A stretch of DNA of 42,921 nt, from assembly GCA_902801415.1 (NCBI GenBank), contig CADCIK010000021.1, positions 1-42,921 on the forward strand. The letters run 5' to 3'. The position numbers and the translations under genes are program-made. The notes under the pieces were generated by a model. That model made no database searches, had not been told where the DNA came from, and saw only the letters and a list, made by a program, of their open reading frames with translations. This DNA is from an uncultured Lachnospiraceae bacterium (GTDB lineage: Bacteria; Bacillota; Clostridia; Lachnospirales; Lachnospiraceae). Shown here piece by piece: positions 1 through 10,011 of this stretch. How positions within the stretch are numbered: the stretch's first letter is position 1; each line of letters starts with the position of its first letter.

Positions 1-1131
1 GCTTGCTACAGGGATGTCGCACTCTTCGCCGATCTGGCGGCTCATCTCATACATGAATCCGCTCCAGAGCTTGCAGCTGCGGTTGGTGTGGACCAGAAGT
101 CCCTCGACCTTGTTGTTCTTGCAGAGTGTGACGCGCTTGTCGCGGGCGTACTCGAGGTTGATGGCGTTAGGCACCTTGCAGTATGCGCGGCACATATCGT
201 CAAAGTCGTCATAAATGAATCCGAAAGCGTCGGCATAGATGGTGGTGACCATGTTGATGCCTCTGCTCTTGAGTCCTGTGGATGTCACGCGAAGCCAAGG
301 CCAGCATGCGATACCTTCGAACATGATCCTGTACTTTTCCTCTGTGCGGAATGTGCTGACGCCCTTCTCGTGGTTCTCCTCATACTCCTGGTACAGCTTC
401 TCCATAGCTTCCGCCGCTTCCAGTTTGCCGCGGGCGGTAACCATAACTGCCATGTGGTTGAGCAGATCGAAGCCGTTGAACGGTGAAGGCTCATAGTGAG
501 CGCAAGCTGTAGCCTTGAGCCATGCGCGGCTGGTCCTGCCGCTGATCTCTCTGACTTCGTTGTACTTCTCCTCGCTCCATTTCTTGCCGGTCAGCTCTTC
601 GAGCTGGGCGATCGCGGCGCGGAACTGATCGCGTACATACGCGACTTCAGCGTCTGATACTTCGTAATCAGGGTTGAAGGGGATATCGATCATGATCATA
701 GGAATATTGAGTTCCTTTGCGAGGTTCTCATACCACTTGATCATGCAGTTGCAGATGTTGTTGCAACAGAGAAGAAAATCGGGCTGGGGCATATCCTGCT
801 CGGGAGCGCTCTTGATCTTCGCATATGCAAGGCTGATCCTTGCGTAAGCGCATATATCGTTGGAGTAGCCGTCTGCCTCGGAGATGTTGCACATGCGCTC
901 GCCGGCGCCGCGTGCAGCGATACCTGCTGCCTGGTTCTCGGGATAGACAACTGCCAGTCCCAGGGTCTCGGGAATTTCTACGGGGAAGTTGCTGGAGCAC
1001 CAGCCAACCATCTCACCGCGCTCCTTAGCAGCCTGTGCTGAGGAATACGCTTCTGCGGCGATCTTGCCAAGTCTTGCCTTTGCTGAATTGGGATCCAGCG
1101 GCGGACGTTTTTTCTTAACTTCTTCTGCCAT
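1..1131 (-). CDS. hadB: 2-hydroxyacyl-CoA dehydratase subunit (HadB/FldB-like), 3' end cut by window
   Basis: An open frame of 377 codons runs from an ATG at 1131 (AGAAAGGA ribosome binding site just upstream) off the left edge without a stop. The translation carries the dehydratase signatures GWCSSNFPVEIPE near residue 45 and LLCCNNICNCMIKWYE near residue 118, whose cysteines belong to the family that ligates the substrate-reduced [4Fe-4S] cluster. The family (2-hydroxyglutaryl/2-hydroxyisocaproyl/phenyllactyl-CoA dehydratase) removes water from 2-hydroxyacyl-CoA by a ketyl radical mechanism, as one subunit of a heterodimer. It is preceded by the activator and a CaiB-type CoA transferase in the hadA-hadI-hadB order, so hadC is expected just outside the window. 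Substrate (leucine- or aromatic-derived hydroxy acid) cannot be told here. About 30 C-terminal residues appear to be missing. Confidence 0.9.
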   Translation of the reverse strand, partial: MAEEVKKKRPPLDPNSAKARLGKIAAEAYSSAQAAKERGEMVGWCSSNFPVEIPETLGLAVVYPENQAAGIAARGAGERMCNISEADGYSNDICAYARISLAYAKIKSAPEQDMPQPDFLLCCNNICNCMIKWYENLAKELNIPMIMIDIPFNPDYEVSDAEVAYVRDQFRAAIAQLEELTGKKWSEEKYNEVREISGRTSRAWLKATACAHYEPSPFNGFDLLNHMAVMVTARGKLEAAEAMEKLYQEYEENHEKGVSTFRTEEKYRIMFEGIACWPWLRVTSTGLKSRGINMVTTIYADAFGFIYDDFDDMCRAYCKVPNAINLEYARDKRVTLCKNNKVEGLLVHTNRSCKLWSGFMYEMSRQIGEECDIPVAS

Positions 1132-1158
1132 ATCGATCCATCCTTTCTGAAAAGATGT

Positions 1159-1938
1159 TTAATGTTTCATTTGTTTCTGATATGCGTAAAGCGCTGCGCC
1201 GATTGCCCCGAATAACTGGGCCTGTGGAGAGAACAGGATCGGCTGTCCGATACTCTGCGACAATGCATTTCTGACGCCTGCGTTCTGCGCAACGCCTCCG
1301 CTCATACAGACATCCGGAACTATGTTGATGCGCTTTGCGAGATTTCCAACGCGGACTGCCACAGAACTGCAGATGCCTGCAATGAGGTCTTCCATTTCCA
1401 CGCCATTCGCGAGCTGGCTGATCACTTCGCTCTCTGCAAACACTGTGCAGGTGCTGGAGATCTGCGCCGGGTTTTGGGACTTTTCGCAGTACGCTGCGAA
1501 CTCATCTACCGGCACTACCAGGATATTTGCCATGACATCGAGGAATCTCCCGGTTCCGGCCGCGCATTTGTCGTTCATGAGAAAGTTGTTCATGCGGCCC
1601 TTTTCATCCAGAGAGATCACCTTCGCGTCCTGTCCTCCGATGTCTATGATCGTGCGGACAGTAGGAAATGTATGGTGCGCGCCAAGTCCGTGGCAGGACA
1701 GCTCACTGACGTTGTAGTCAGCGCCCTCATAGCGGTTGCGGCCGTAGCCTGTTGCAGCCGTCGCTGTCAGATCGTCCCATGTCACGCCTGCTGCTTCCAG
1801 GGCCTGGCTGACAGCCAGTTCCGGACTCTTAGTTCCGATCCCCCCCACAAGGAGTGAGGAACCGAGTATATTTTGACCATCTTCCATGACCACGCATTTC
1901 GAAGTGGTCGATCCGATATCAATTCCGAATGTGATCAT
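1159..1938 (-). CDS. hadI: 2-hydroxyacyl-CoA dehydratase activator (HadI/HgdC-type ATPase)
   Basis: A 259-residue ASKHA-fold ATPase. The phosphate-1 motif GIDIGSTTSK is at residues 5-14, GYGRN near 64, DIGGQDAK at 99-106, NDKCAAGTGRF at 122-132 and a GGVAQN adenosine motif near 215. Cys125 and Cys164 correspond to the two cysteines that hold the [4Fe-4S] cluster shared by the homodimer. The family injects one electron into the dehydratase at the expense of ATP and is very oxygen sensitive. It starts 7 bp after the CoA transferase stop and ends 27 bp before hadB, so the three genes form one operon. The length is normal for the family. The ribosome binding site (AAGGA, about 12 bp away) is weak, suggesting translational coupling to the gene before it. 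Confidence 0.92.
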   Translation of the reverse strand: MITFGIDIGSTTSKCVVMEDGQNILGSSLLVGGIGTKSPELAVSQALEAAGVTWDDLTATAATGYGRNRYEGADYNVSELSCHGLGAHHTFPTVRTIIDIGGQDAKVISLDEKGRMNNFLMNDKCAAGTGRFLDVMANILVVPVDEFAAYCEKSQNPAQISSTCTVFAESEVISQLANGVEMEDLIAGICSSVAVRVGNLAKRINIVPDVCMSGGVAQNAGVRNALSQSIGQPILFSPQAQLFGAIGAALYAYQKQMKH

Positions 1939-1945
1939 TACTGAA

Positions 1946-3181
1946 TTATTCCTTGTCCTGCCAGATATAGAGAGAACCGTTTGTCAGCATCTCGTCGATC
2001 TTCTCATCGGAATAGCCGATCTCCGAAAGGATCTCACGGCCCTGCTCACCGATCATGGGAGCGGTTCTGCCATCGATCTCACCCTCGGACTCAAGACGAA
2101 CGGGAGTGTGTGTTGCCTTGCGGACTACGCCGTTGGGGCATGTTACATCGTAGAAAGCGCCGACTGCGTGTGCCTGCGGATCATTCATGATGTCTTCCCA
2201 GCTGTAAGCGATGCTGTGAGGGATATCGCCCTTTCTGAGGATCTCATCCATCTCCTTGACGTCATGCTCAAGGAAGGTCTTCTGGATCTCATCCATGAAT
2301 TCCTTGATCAGGCCGTTCGCGATCATCTCGGACTGAGGATAGTACTTGCCGCAGTCGATCAGGTCCTGTCTGCCGATAGCCTTGAGGAACTGCTCGAATC
2401 TCACGTTGTAGTCAGGGCATGCACACTGGATGATACGGTCGTCTGCTGTGCGGTATGCGCCGTTGAAGGGATTCATGTTGTCATAAATGGAGATCGGGTA
2501 CTTGCGGGCCTGTCCGTCGTACTGTACGCCGAGCAGCATCATGGACATGTTGAAAATAGCGGTCTCATAAAGGCTCGTTGTGACAAAATCACCCTTGCCG
2601 GTGGTCTCTCTGTTGTAAAGTGCGGTGATGATACCCATAGCGAGCATCAGGCCTACGTTGTTGTCGCCGAGGCCGGGGATCATAGTGATGGGATCATTGC
2701 CTCTGCGGCGAAGGTTCTGTGTATAGCCGCCTCTTCCGAAGAATGCGGTAAAATCATAGCCGGGCAGATCCTTGTCGGGACCGGTCTTGCCGTAGCCCAG
2801 GATCATCGCGTAAATGAGCTTGGGATATCTCTCCTTGAGGGTCTCATAGTCAAGACCTGCTCTCTGCAGAGCACCCAGTCTCCAGTTTGTGAGCAGTACG
2901 TCTGCACCGTCGAGAAGCTTAAAGAGTGCCTCTTTGCCTTCCTCGGTCTTGGTGTTGATAGAGATGCAGCGCTTGTTGCCGTTGAGGTACTCCCACGCGA
3001 CATTCTCTTTGATGTTCTGGGGACGTCCTTCCTGCTCCTGCGTGTACCGGATCGGGTCGCCCTTAGGGGACTCAACCAGGATAACGTCTGCGCCGTGGTC
3101 AGCGAGATAACGTCCCGTCGCTGCAGCTGCAATAAAGTTTGCCAGCTGAATTACTTTGATTCCTTCCAGTGCCTTCCTCAT
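1946..3181 (-). CDS. hadA: CaiB/BaiF-family CoA transferase (HadA/FldA-like)
   Basis: A 411-residue class III CoA transferase, starting at an ATG 7-8 bp after AGGAGGA. N-terminal VIQLANFIAAAATGRYLADHGADV is the CoA-binding start of the family. The conserved aspartate expected to form the acyl-anhydride intermediate lies in PGLGDNN (Asp173), and the family motif YNRETTGKGDFV follows at about 188-200. In hadAIBC and fldAIBC loci this enzyme passes CoA from the unsaturated or saturated acyl-CoA product to a new 2-hydroxy acid, feeding the dehydratase. It is first in the operon, with a 384-bp divergent gap to a LysR gene. Assignment to had/fld rests on gene order as well as family; the acid handled is not determined. 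Confidence 0.9.
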   Translation of the reverse strand: MRKALEGIKVIQLANFIAAAATGRYLADHGADVILVESPKGDPIRYTQEQEGRPQNIKENVAWEYLNGNKRCISINTKTEEGKEALFKLLDGADVLLTNWRLGALQRAGLDYETLKERYPKLIYAMILGYGKTGPDKDLPGYDFTAFFGRGGYTQNLRRRGNDPITMIPGLGDNNVGLMLAMGIITALYNRETTGKGDFVTTSLYETAIFNMSMMLLGVQYDGQARKYPISIYDNMNPFNGAYRTADDRIIQCACPDYNVRFEQFLKAIGRQDLIDCGKYYPQSEMIANGLIKEFMDEIQKTFLEHDVKEMDEILRKGDIPHSIAYSWEDIMNDPQAHAVGAFYDVTCPNGVVRKATHTPVRLESEGEIDGRTAPMIGEQGREILSEIGYSDEKIDEMLTNGSLYIWQDKE

Positions 3182-3565
3182 CTGTTTCCTCCTTTCGGAT
3201 GCTGCTCCGCGTTTGAATGCCCCAAGCCTTAAGAATAAGTTCTGCTTCGCGCCGCCTGCGGAGTGATTGACGCTCCGCGCTTTGCGGAGTGTGTTTTTTA
3301 TTTAACAAAATTGTAGAATGTCCCGTTTCTTCTATCCAATAAGGCTTCCCTATCAGTTCAGAAGCAAAACCTTATTAAAGGTTTGATCATTTTGCAATAA
3401 TTGCCAAAAAAGCGTGGATTTTCTCCCCATTTTCAAAACTATTTTTGTAATTGATAAGTTTTTACTTATGAAAAAGTGTTAAAATAGTATCAGCCGGCAG
3501 GCATTGAACGCGCCTTAGGAGCGGGCTTGTTCTACTTCCTGTTAACTTGCAAGGAAAGGATGACT
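3182..3565. promoter_or_regulatory. Divergent hadA/LysR regulatory region
   Basis: This 384-bp AT-richer gap separates the hadA operon (minus) from the LysR gene (plus). A possible minus promoter is TTGGAT (plus 3334-3339) with 18 bp to TACAAT (plus 3310-3315). A 16-bp dyad, ATAAGTTTTTACTTAT at about 3454-3469, fits the T-N11-A style of a LysR binding box. A hairpin CTCCGC-GCTTT-GCGGAG followed by TTTTTT (about 3272-3300) would act as a terminator on the plus strand or as a leader stem in the hadA mRNA. None of these is proven; the dyad is the most convincing. Confidence 0.4.
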
Positions 3566-4477
3566 ATGACCACAAATCAATTGAAGTATTTCATCACAGC
3601 AGCAGAAACCCTTAGCTTTACCGAGGCCGGCAAACTGCATTACATTTCGCAGACCGCCATTACCCAGCACATACAGTCTCTGGAGGATCAGCTTGGGGTC
3701 AAGCTTTTTACCCGCAATAAAAAGCGGGTGTACCTGACACCCGCCGGAGAAATCTTCTATATGGAAGCCAAAGCCCTGCTGGAAAGAAGCAAGCTTGCCG
3801 TAAACAAAGCCCGAAACGCCGCGGACGGCGTTTCAGGCTCGTTGAACATCGGATATGTGAAGGGACAGGCCTTCTCTCTGACCGGTCCCTTGATCAAAGA
3901 ATTCTATCTCCATAATCCCTCTGTCAAATTTCAGCTCTTCCGCCAGGCACATCTGGATCTTCTTATGAATCTGGAAAAGGGCAAACTGGATTTCATATTC
4001 AACATCGTTTACGGGAATACGGATCTGACCGATTTTTCCTACCGCCGCATATCCAGCGACAGGCTCTACGCCGTGCTGCCGTCCGGCCACCCCTATGCGC
4101 AGCTCTCTTCCATCCGCCGGTACGATCTGCGTGAAGAGCCTTTCCTTCTGACCAAATACTATGAAGACCCTTCTGCCAAGAAGTATGGGCATATCATTCC
4201 CGACAAATACGCGGAATCAGGTTTCATCCCCAAGATCAACGGCCGTTCCACTGACGCGGAGACTCTTATGATCCTCGTTTCAGCAGGTATCGGCATCACT
4301 ATTTTGCCCGAATCCATTGTACGGGCATTCAGCAATACTTCTGATCTCTCCTTCGTCCCGCTCGAGGGGGAACATGAACACGTCGATATCATGGCGATCT
4401 GGAAAGACGACTCCGTTAACCCTGTTACTAATGTTTTCAAGAATTATGTTCTCTCGCAATACAACATAGCAGAGTAA
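3566..4477 (+). CDS. LysR-family transcriptional regulator
   Basis: The start is set at ATG 3566 because AAGGAAAGG sits 6-7 bp upstream; an earlier in-frame start at 3527 has no such site. The product has 303 residues. Residues 1-65 form the LysR winged HTH (LKYFITAAETLSFTEAGKLH, then QTAITQHIQSLEDQLGVKLF and the wing TPAG). Residues about 90-300 form the periplasmic-binding-like effector domain (GSLNIGYVKGQ onward). It is transcribed away from the dehydratase operon, the usual layout for a regulator that controls its neighbour and itself, so it probably senses a substrate or intermediate of the hydroxyacyl-CoA pathway. That target is inferred from position only. Confidence 0.9.
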   Translation: MTTNQLKYFITAAETLSFTEAGKLHYISQTAITQHIQSLEDQLGVKLFTRNKKRVYLTPAGEIFYMEAKALLERSKLAVNKARNAADGVSGSLNIGYVKGQAFSLTGPLIKEFYLHNPSVKFQLFRQAHLDLLMNLEKGKLDFIFNIVYGNTDLTDFSYRRISSDRLYAVLPSGHPYAQLSSIRRYDLREEPFLLTKYYEDPSAKKYGHIIPDKYAESGFIPKINGRSTDAETLMILVSAGIGITILPESIVRAFSNTSDLSFVPLEGEHEHVDIMAIWKDDSVNPVTNVFKNYVLSQYNIAE

Positions 4478-4485
4478 AAAAAGAA

Positions 4486-4530
4486 GCCGCTGCATCCTGC
4501 TGATCGATCAACAGGAGAGGCGGCCTCTTT
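4486..4530 (+). terminator. Rho-independent terminator after the LysR gene
   Basis: Nine bases after the LysR stop a hairpin GCCGC-TGCA-TCCTG ... CAGGA-GAG-GCGGC with an AT-rich loop is followed by CTCTTTAT. It fits a plus-strand terminator with a modest U tract. Confidence 0.65.
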
Positions 4531-4575
4531 ATGTAATCTTCAACCACTACAGCCTTTCTGAATATATAAACCTAA

Positions 4576-4637
4576 GATATGGGTCCTTCAGGGCTCCGCG
4601 CACAAGTGCTGAAAGTCGCCCTTCAGGACCTATATCC
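4576..4637 (-). repeat. Family A intergenic hairpin, copy 1
   Basis: About 62 bp. Read on the minus strand it folds as a 13-bp outer stem (GGATATRGGTCCT with its complement), a tandem G-A/G-A mismatch, a 5-bp AGGGC/GCCCT stem and a small GCAC-TT-GTGC apex. It starts 26 bp after the stop of the EamA-like gene and has the same orientation as that gene. The same unit recurs at 6650, 9921, 16790, 17768, 18811 and 20324. Confidence 0.9.
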
Positions 4638-4662
4638 TTATGTATAAACAATAGCGGGCAGT

Positions 4663-5097
4663 TCACTTGAGGTTGATGAAGATCAGCCCCACCAGGCAGA
4701 TCGCCACGCCGACGACCTTGTTCCAGGTCAGAGCTTCACGAAAAATAAAGTATCCGACTAAGAGGAGCGACATAGCAAGAAACGCGCTCTGCACGATGAA
4801 TCCCGTACTGACCTGCCAGCCCGCTTTATATGCGTAGATCCAACCCGCTTCCAGCCCGACGATCACAATGCCGAGCACGAACGGAGCCCAGTTCAGTTTC
4901 CCGTATTCTTTAAGAAGGTTCCCGTCAGAACCGAGGACAAAATACAGAACCAGGCTTGCTGCCGCTCCGATCAGATACGTTACGATCAGCGAAGCAAACG
5001 GATTAATACCTTTGGGAACGGATTTGGCGCAGAGCTGATAGACGGTATTGGAAACTACCAGAAGCACCATTGGCCAGATATAAGACATCGATTTCAT
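4663..5097 (-). CDS. Small EamA/DMT-type membrane transporter
   Basis: Start chosen at ATG 5097 (MKSMSYIWP) because AAAGGA overlaps the end of the preceding gene directly upstream; an ATG at 5088 is also possible. The product has 144 residues with four predicted membrane segments (about 5-22, 32-52, 66-86 and 94-142 including a short break) and the EamA-type ending GVAICLVGLIFINLK. This is half the size of ten-helix EamA exporters and resembles the four-helix small drug/metabolite transporters that dimerise. Only 7 bp separate it from the arabinofuranosidase, so the two are co-transcribed; a role in moving a sugar or related metabolite is only an inference from that. Confidence 0.8.
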   Translation of the reverse strand: MKSMSYIWPMVLLVVSNTVYQLCAKSVPKGINPFASLIVTYLIGAAASLVLYFVLGSDGNLLKEYGKLNWAPFVLGIVIVGLEAGWIYAYKAGWQVSTGFIVQSAFLAMSLLLVGYFIFREALTWNKVVGVAICLVGLIFINLK

Positions 5098-5104
5098 TTT
5101 CCTT

Positions 5105-6801
<1,697 letters not shown>

Positions 6802-6816
6802 AGCACAGTCTTATGT

Positions 6817-7962
6817 TTATTCTGTCACTGACACGTCCACATCGGGCGCGATCACGATCTTGTAATCGGGGTAGGCCTTGCACATTTCTTCGTAGAGGAT
6901 CTTAAGGCCTTCTCTGGGATGGATGTCAAAGCTCATGACAACGTCAAATGTCATTTCTTTCGTCTCTGTATCCACGTAGAAGCCGTGGAGCTGGATTGCC
7001 CAGTCATGTGCAAGGACTCTCTCCTGCACGTCGTTCTGGATTTTGGCAGCTTCGGTGTCGCCGGTGTTGTAGGAGTAAAGTCCGACGCCGGTCATAATGA
7101 CGCCGGTCTCCCTGTAGACCCTTGCCTCCAGCTTTCTGGTCAGGCGGTCAACCTCTCTGACAGTCATATGATCGGGCAGCTCGATGTGCACGGAGCCCAG
7201 GTGCTTGTCAGGGCCGTAGTTGTGCAGCACCAGATCGTACGCACCGCGAACATCTTTCTCTTCTTTCATAATGGCTATGATCTTGTCGGTGATCTCCTTC
7301 TCCGCGCGCTCGCCGAGGATCTGATCCAGTGTCTCCATCATCATTTCAACGCCGGACTTGATGATGATCACCGAGATGACCGCGCCGACGTACGCTTCCA
7401 GCGAAATGCCGCTCACCTTGAAGATGATCGCGGACGCCAGAACGGACGAGGAAAGGATCGCGTCAAACATGGCGTCGGATCCGGACGCAACCAGCGAACC
7501 GGAGTTGACCTTCTCGCCCTGGGCCTTTACATAGCGGCCGAGCACGATTTTGACAAGGACCGCAACAGCGATGATCACCAGTGAGATCACGCTGTAATCG
7601 GGCTTCTCGGGGTGGATGATCTTCTTGACGGACTCGACGGCGGATGTGATACCGGCGTAGAGAACGATCCCGGACACCAGCATGGCGCTGAGATATTCGA
7701 CGCGTCCGTAGCCGAGCGGGTGCTTCTTGTCAGGAAGCTTGCCGGCCAGCTTTGTGCCGACAATAGTGATAATGGATGAAAGCGCGTCGGACAGGTTGTT
7801 GACAGCGTCCAGCACGACTGCGATCGAGTTGGATGCCAGTCCGATGACCGCTTTAAAAGCCGCGAGCAGCACATTCGCCGCAATACCGATGACACTGGTC
7901 CTGATAATGACCTTGTCCCTGCTCATTGCAGGTGTTTCAGAGGCTGCCTGATCATTTTTCAT
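6817..7962 (-). CDS. Cation diffusion facilitator (CDF) metal exporter
   Basis: A 381-residue CDF protein. Residues about 18-210 hold six membrane helices. The metal-site residues are Asp52 and Asn56 in helix 2 (LDAVNNLSD) and Asp163 and Asp167 in helix 5 (GSDAMFD); HPLGYGRVEY near 81 is the family signature after helix 2. Residues about 215-300 form the cytoplasmic dimerisation domain and a further extension of about 80 residues to the end looks like a second such domain. The family exchanges divalent metal ions for protons to lower cytoplasmic Zn, Fe or Mn. The Asn-Asp-Asp-Asp set points away from the His-containing Zn-only type, but the ion is not certain. It stands alone, bounded by repeats. 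Confidence 0.9.
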   Translation of the reverse strand: MKNDQAASETPAMSRDKVIIRTSVIGIAANVLLAAFKAVIGLASNSIAVVLDAVNNLSDALSSIITIVGTKLAGKLPDKKHPLGYGRVEYLSAMLVSGIVLYAGITSAVESVKKIIHPEKPDYSVISLVIIAVAVLVKIVLGRYVKAQGEKVNSGSLVASGSDAMFDAILSSSVLASAIIFKVSGISLEAYVGAVISVIIIKSGVEMMMETLDQILGERAEKEITDKIIAIMKEEKDVRGAYDLVLHNYGPDKHLGSVHIELPDHMTVREVDRLTRKLEARVYRETGVIMTGVGLYSYNTGDTEAAKIQNDVQERVLAHDWAIQLHGFYVDTETKEMTFDVVMSFDIHPREGLKILYEEMCKAYPDYKIVIAPDVDVSVTE

Positions 7963-7978
7963 AAAAATCTCCTATTGA

Positions 7979-9862
7979 TCAATTTTGGAAGCTCTCCACC
8001 AATTCCTGCAGCGTGAGGAAGCGCTCAATCTTCTCTTCCAGCTCCTCGTCGATCTTCTGCTTCTCCTGTGCAAGTTCCTGAAGCCGCACATAATCTGTGG
8101 ACGCCTGCGCCATGTCTGCAGCAAGCTGCTCTGACTTCTCCGTCAGCTCGTCGATGATGTCCTCAAGGGTGTCATACTCGCGCTGCTCCGAAAAGGTCAG
8201 CTTCTTGCGCTGGGTGGGAGCCCTGTATTTCTGCTTCTTCGCGGGCGGGTCCGCCGGTGCGGACTTACCGCCTTCTGCCCCGGTCTTTCCGCTGTCCGCC
8301 TTAGACTTCCCGCCATCTGCTCTCGCGCCAAAGCCTGCAGAAGGTTTGCCGCTGTCCATATCGTCTTCCGCATTCAGCGCCTCTTTGTGCACCAGGTACT
8401 CCTCGTACCCGCCCTCGCTCTGATGCAGGAGCCCGTCCGGCTCGAAGCTGAAGATCCGGTTCACGACTCTGTCCAAGAAATACCGGTCGTGGGATACCAC
8501 GATCACGATTCCCGAGAAGTGGTCCAGATAGTCCTCCAGGATCTGCAGCGTCTGGATATCCAGATCGTTGGTCGGCTCGTCCAGGATCAGCACATTCGGC
8601 GCTCCCATGAGGACGCGCAGCAGGTGCAGCCGGCGCTTCTCGCCGCCCGACAGCTTGGCCACCTGCGTGTACTGCTGCCCCTTTATGAACAGGAACCGCT
8701 CGCACATAGCCGATGCGGTGATCAGACCATCCGGCGTGCGTATGTACTCGCCTATGCTCTTGACCACGTCGATCACGGTATCTGTAGGAGGAAGCTCCTC
8801 GTATTCCTGGCCAAAATATCCCATCACGATCGTCTGTCCCAGTTCCACCGAGCCTTCATCCGGTTCGATCTGGCCGATCAATATTTTGAGCAGGGTCGAT
8901 TTGCCGCAGCCGTTGGGACCGATGATCCCGATCCGGTCGTTTTTCAGAAATGTGTATGTGAAATCGCGGAACAGGCGCTTGTTTCCGTAGCTCTTGCCAA
9001 GTCCGCGCACTTCGATCGTCTTGTTGCCCATCCTGGACGGGATCGACTCAATGAGGACGTTGCGCTCCTCGACGATTTTCTCTCTATCCCGCAGCGCTTC
9101 AAAGCGCCGGATGTGGGCCTTCTGCTTGGTCGAGCGCGCACGCGCGCCTCGCATGATCCAGGCCAGATCCTGCTTGTAGAGCTGCGCCATCTTGCGCTCC
9201 GCTGCCAGTGCGAAGTCCAGCCGCGCCTGCTTGGTCTGCAGATACTTCTCATAATTTCCCGGGTAGCTGTACACGCCTGCCCGGTCGATCTCCCAGATGG
9301 TTGTCGTCACTTCGTCCAGGAAATACCGGTCGTGGGTGACCATTACCAGCGCGCCGCGGTAGCTCTCCAACTGATTCTGCAGCCACTCGATCATCTCGTG
9401 GTCCAGATGGTTGGTAGGCTCGTCCAGGATCAAAAGATCGCTGGGCGTCAGCAGTGCCGCTGCCAACGCCGCCCTCTTGCGCTGTCCGCCTGAAAGCGTA
9501 TCCGGCATTACGGAAGGATCCTCGATGCCCAGTTTTTCCAGCATCGCTGCCGCTTCGCCCTGGACGTTCCAGAATTCCTGGTCCTGTTCTATGTTGCGGA
9601 CCACATTCTCCAGGACGCTCCGCTCGGGGTCAAAAACCGGATTCTGCGGAAGATACGAGATCTTGAGCCCGTTTCGCCGTATGATCTGCCCTTCATCCGC
9701 TTCCAGCGCGCCGGCCACGATTGCGAGCAGCGTGGATTTGCCGGTTCCGTTGATGCCGATCACGCCGATCCGGTCATATTCGTCAATTCCCTGTGTCACA
9801 TTCTGCAGGATCGCTGTGTCGCCGAAGGTTATTCCGATCCCCTCCAGTGTCATCAGAACCAT
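7979..9862 (-). CDS. ABC-F family ATPase, Uup-like
   Basis: A 627-residue protein with two ABC domains and no membrane part. Domain 1 has Walker A GINGTGKST (about 35-43), signature LSGGQ and Walker B LLILDEPTNHLD; the linker contains LAWIMRGARARSTKQKAHIRR, typical of Uup. Domain 2 has GPNGCGKST, LSGGEKRR and LILDEPTNDLD. Residues about 500-545 are a Gly/Lys/Asp-rich linker with repeated GGKS/DSGK units, followed by a C-terminal coiled coil of about 75 residues as in Uup. ABC-F proteins act at the ribosomal E site in translation or, in some members, in antibiotic protection. Start supported by GGAGG 6 bp upstream. No antibiotic resistance role can be read from sequence. Confidence 0.92.
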   Translation of the reverse strand: MVLMTLEGIGITFGDTAILQNVTQGIDEYDRIGVIGINGTGKSTLLAIVAGALEADEGQIIRRNGLKISYLPQNPVFDPERSVLENVVRNIEQDQEFWNVQGEAAAMLEKLGIEDPSVMPDTLSGGQRKRAALAAALLTPSDLLILDEPTNHLDHEMIEWLQNQLESYRGALVMVTHDRYFLDEVTTTIWEIDRAGVYSYPGNYEKYLQTKQARLDFALAAERKMAQLYKQDLAWIMRGARARSTKQKAHIRRFEALRDREKIVEERNVLIESIPSRMGNKTIEVRGLGKSYGNKRLFRDFTYTFLKNDRIGIIGPNGCGKSTLLKILIGQIEPDEGSVELGQTIVMGYFGQEYEELPPTDTVIDVVKSIGEYIRTPDGLITASAMCERFLFIKGQQYTQVAKLSGGEKRRLHLLRVLMGAPNVLILDEPTNDLDIQTLQILEDYLDHFSGIVIVVSHDRYFLDRVVNRIFSFEPDGLLHQSEGGYEEYLVHKEALNAEDDMDSGKPSAGFGARADGGKSKADSGKTGAEGGKSAPADPPAKKQKYRAPTQRKKLTFSEQREYDTLEDIIDELTEKSEQLAADMAQASTDYVRLQELAQEKQKIDEELEEKIERFLTLQELVESFQN

Positions 9863-9920
9863 TCGTTACCTCCATAATACGCTTCTGGATCGATTACAAA
9901 TATCCGGTTCCATAAACCGG

Positions 9921-9981
9921 AAACGGGTCCTACAGGGCTCCGCGCACAAGTGCTGAAAGTCGCCCTTCAGGACCCATATCC
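9921..9981 (-). repeat. Family A intergenic hairpin, copy 3
   Basis: The same unit as at 4576, with the outer left arm altered (AAACGGGTCC for ATATGGGTCC). It starts 31 bp after the stop of the CPBP gene (10012) and precedes the ABC-F gene. Confidence 0.85.
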
Positions 9982-10011
9982 TTACATATTATCTTACTAT
10001 TATCTTACTGC

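Noticed and set aside
1886-3232. Long 448-codon frame on the plus strand
   Set aside because: It is antisense to hadA, which has full family motifs and a ribosome binding site; the plus translation has no recognisable domain.
8387-9493. 368-codon plus-strand frame
   Set aside because: Antisense shadow of the ABC-F gene, caused by its codon bias.
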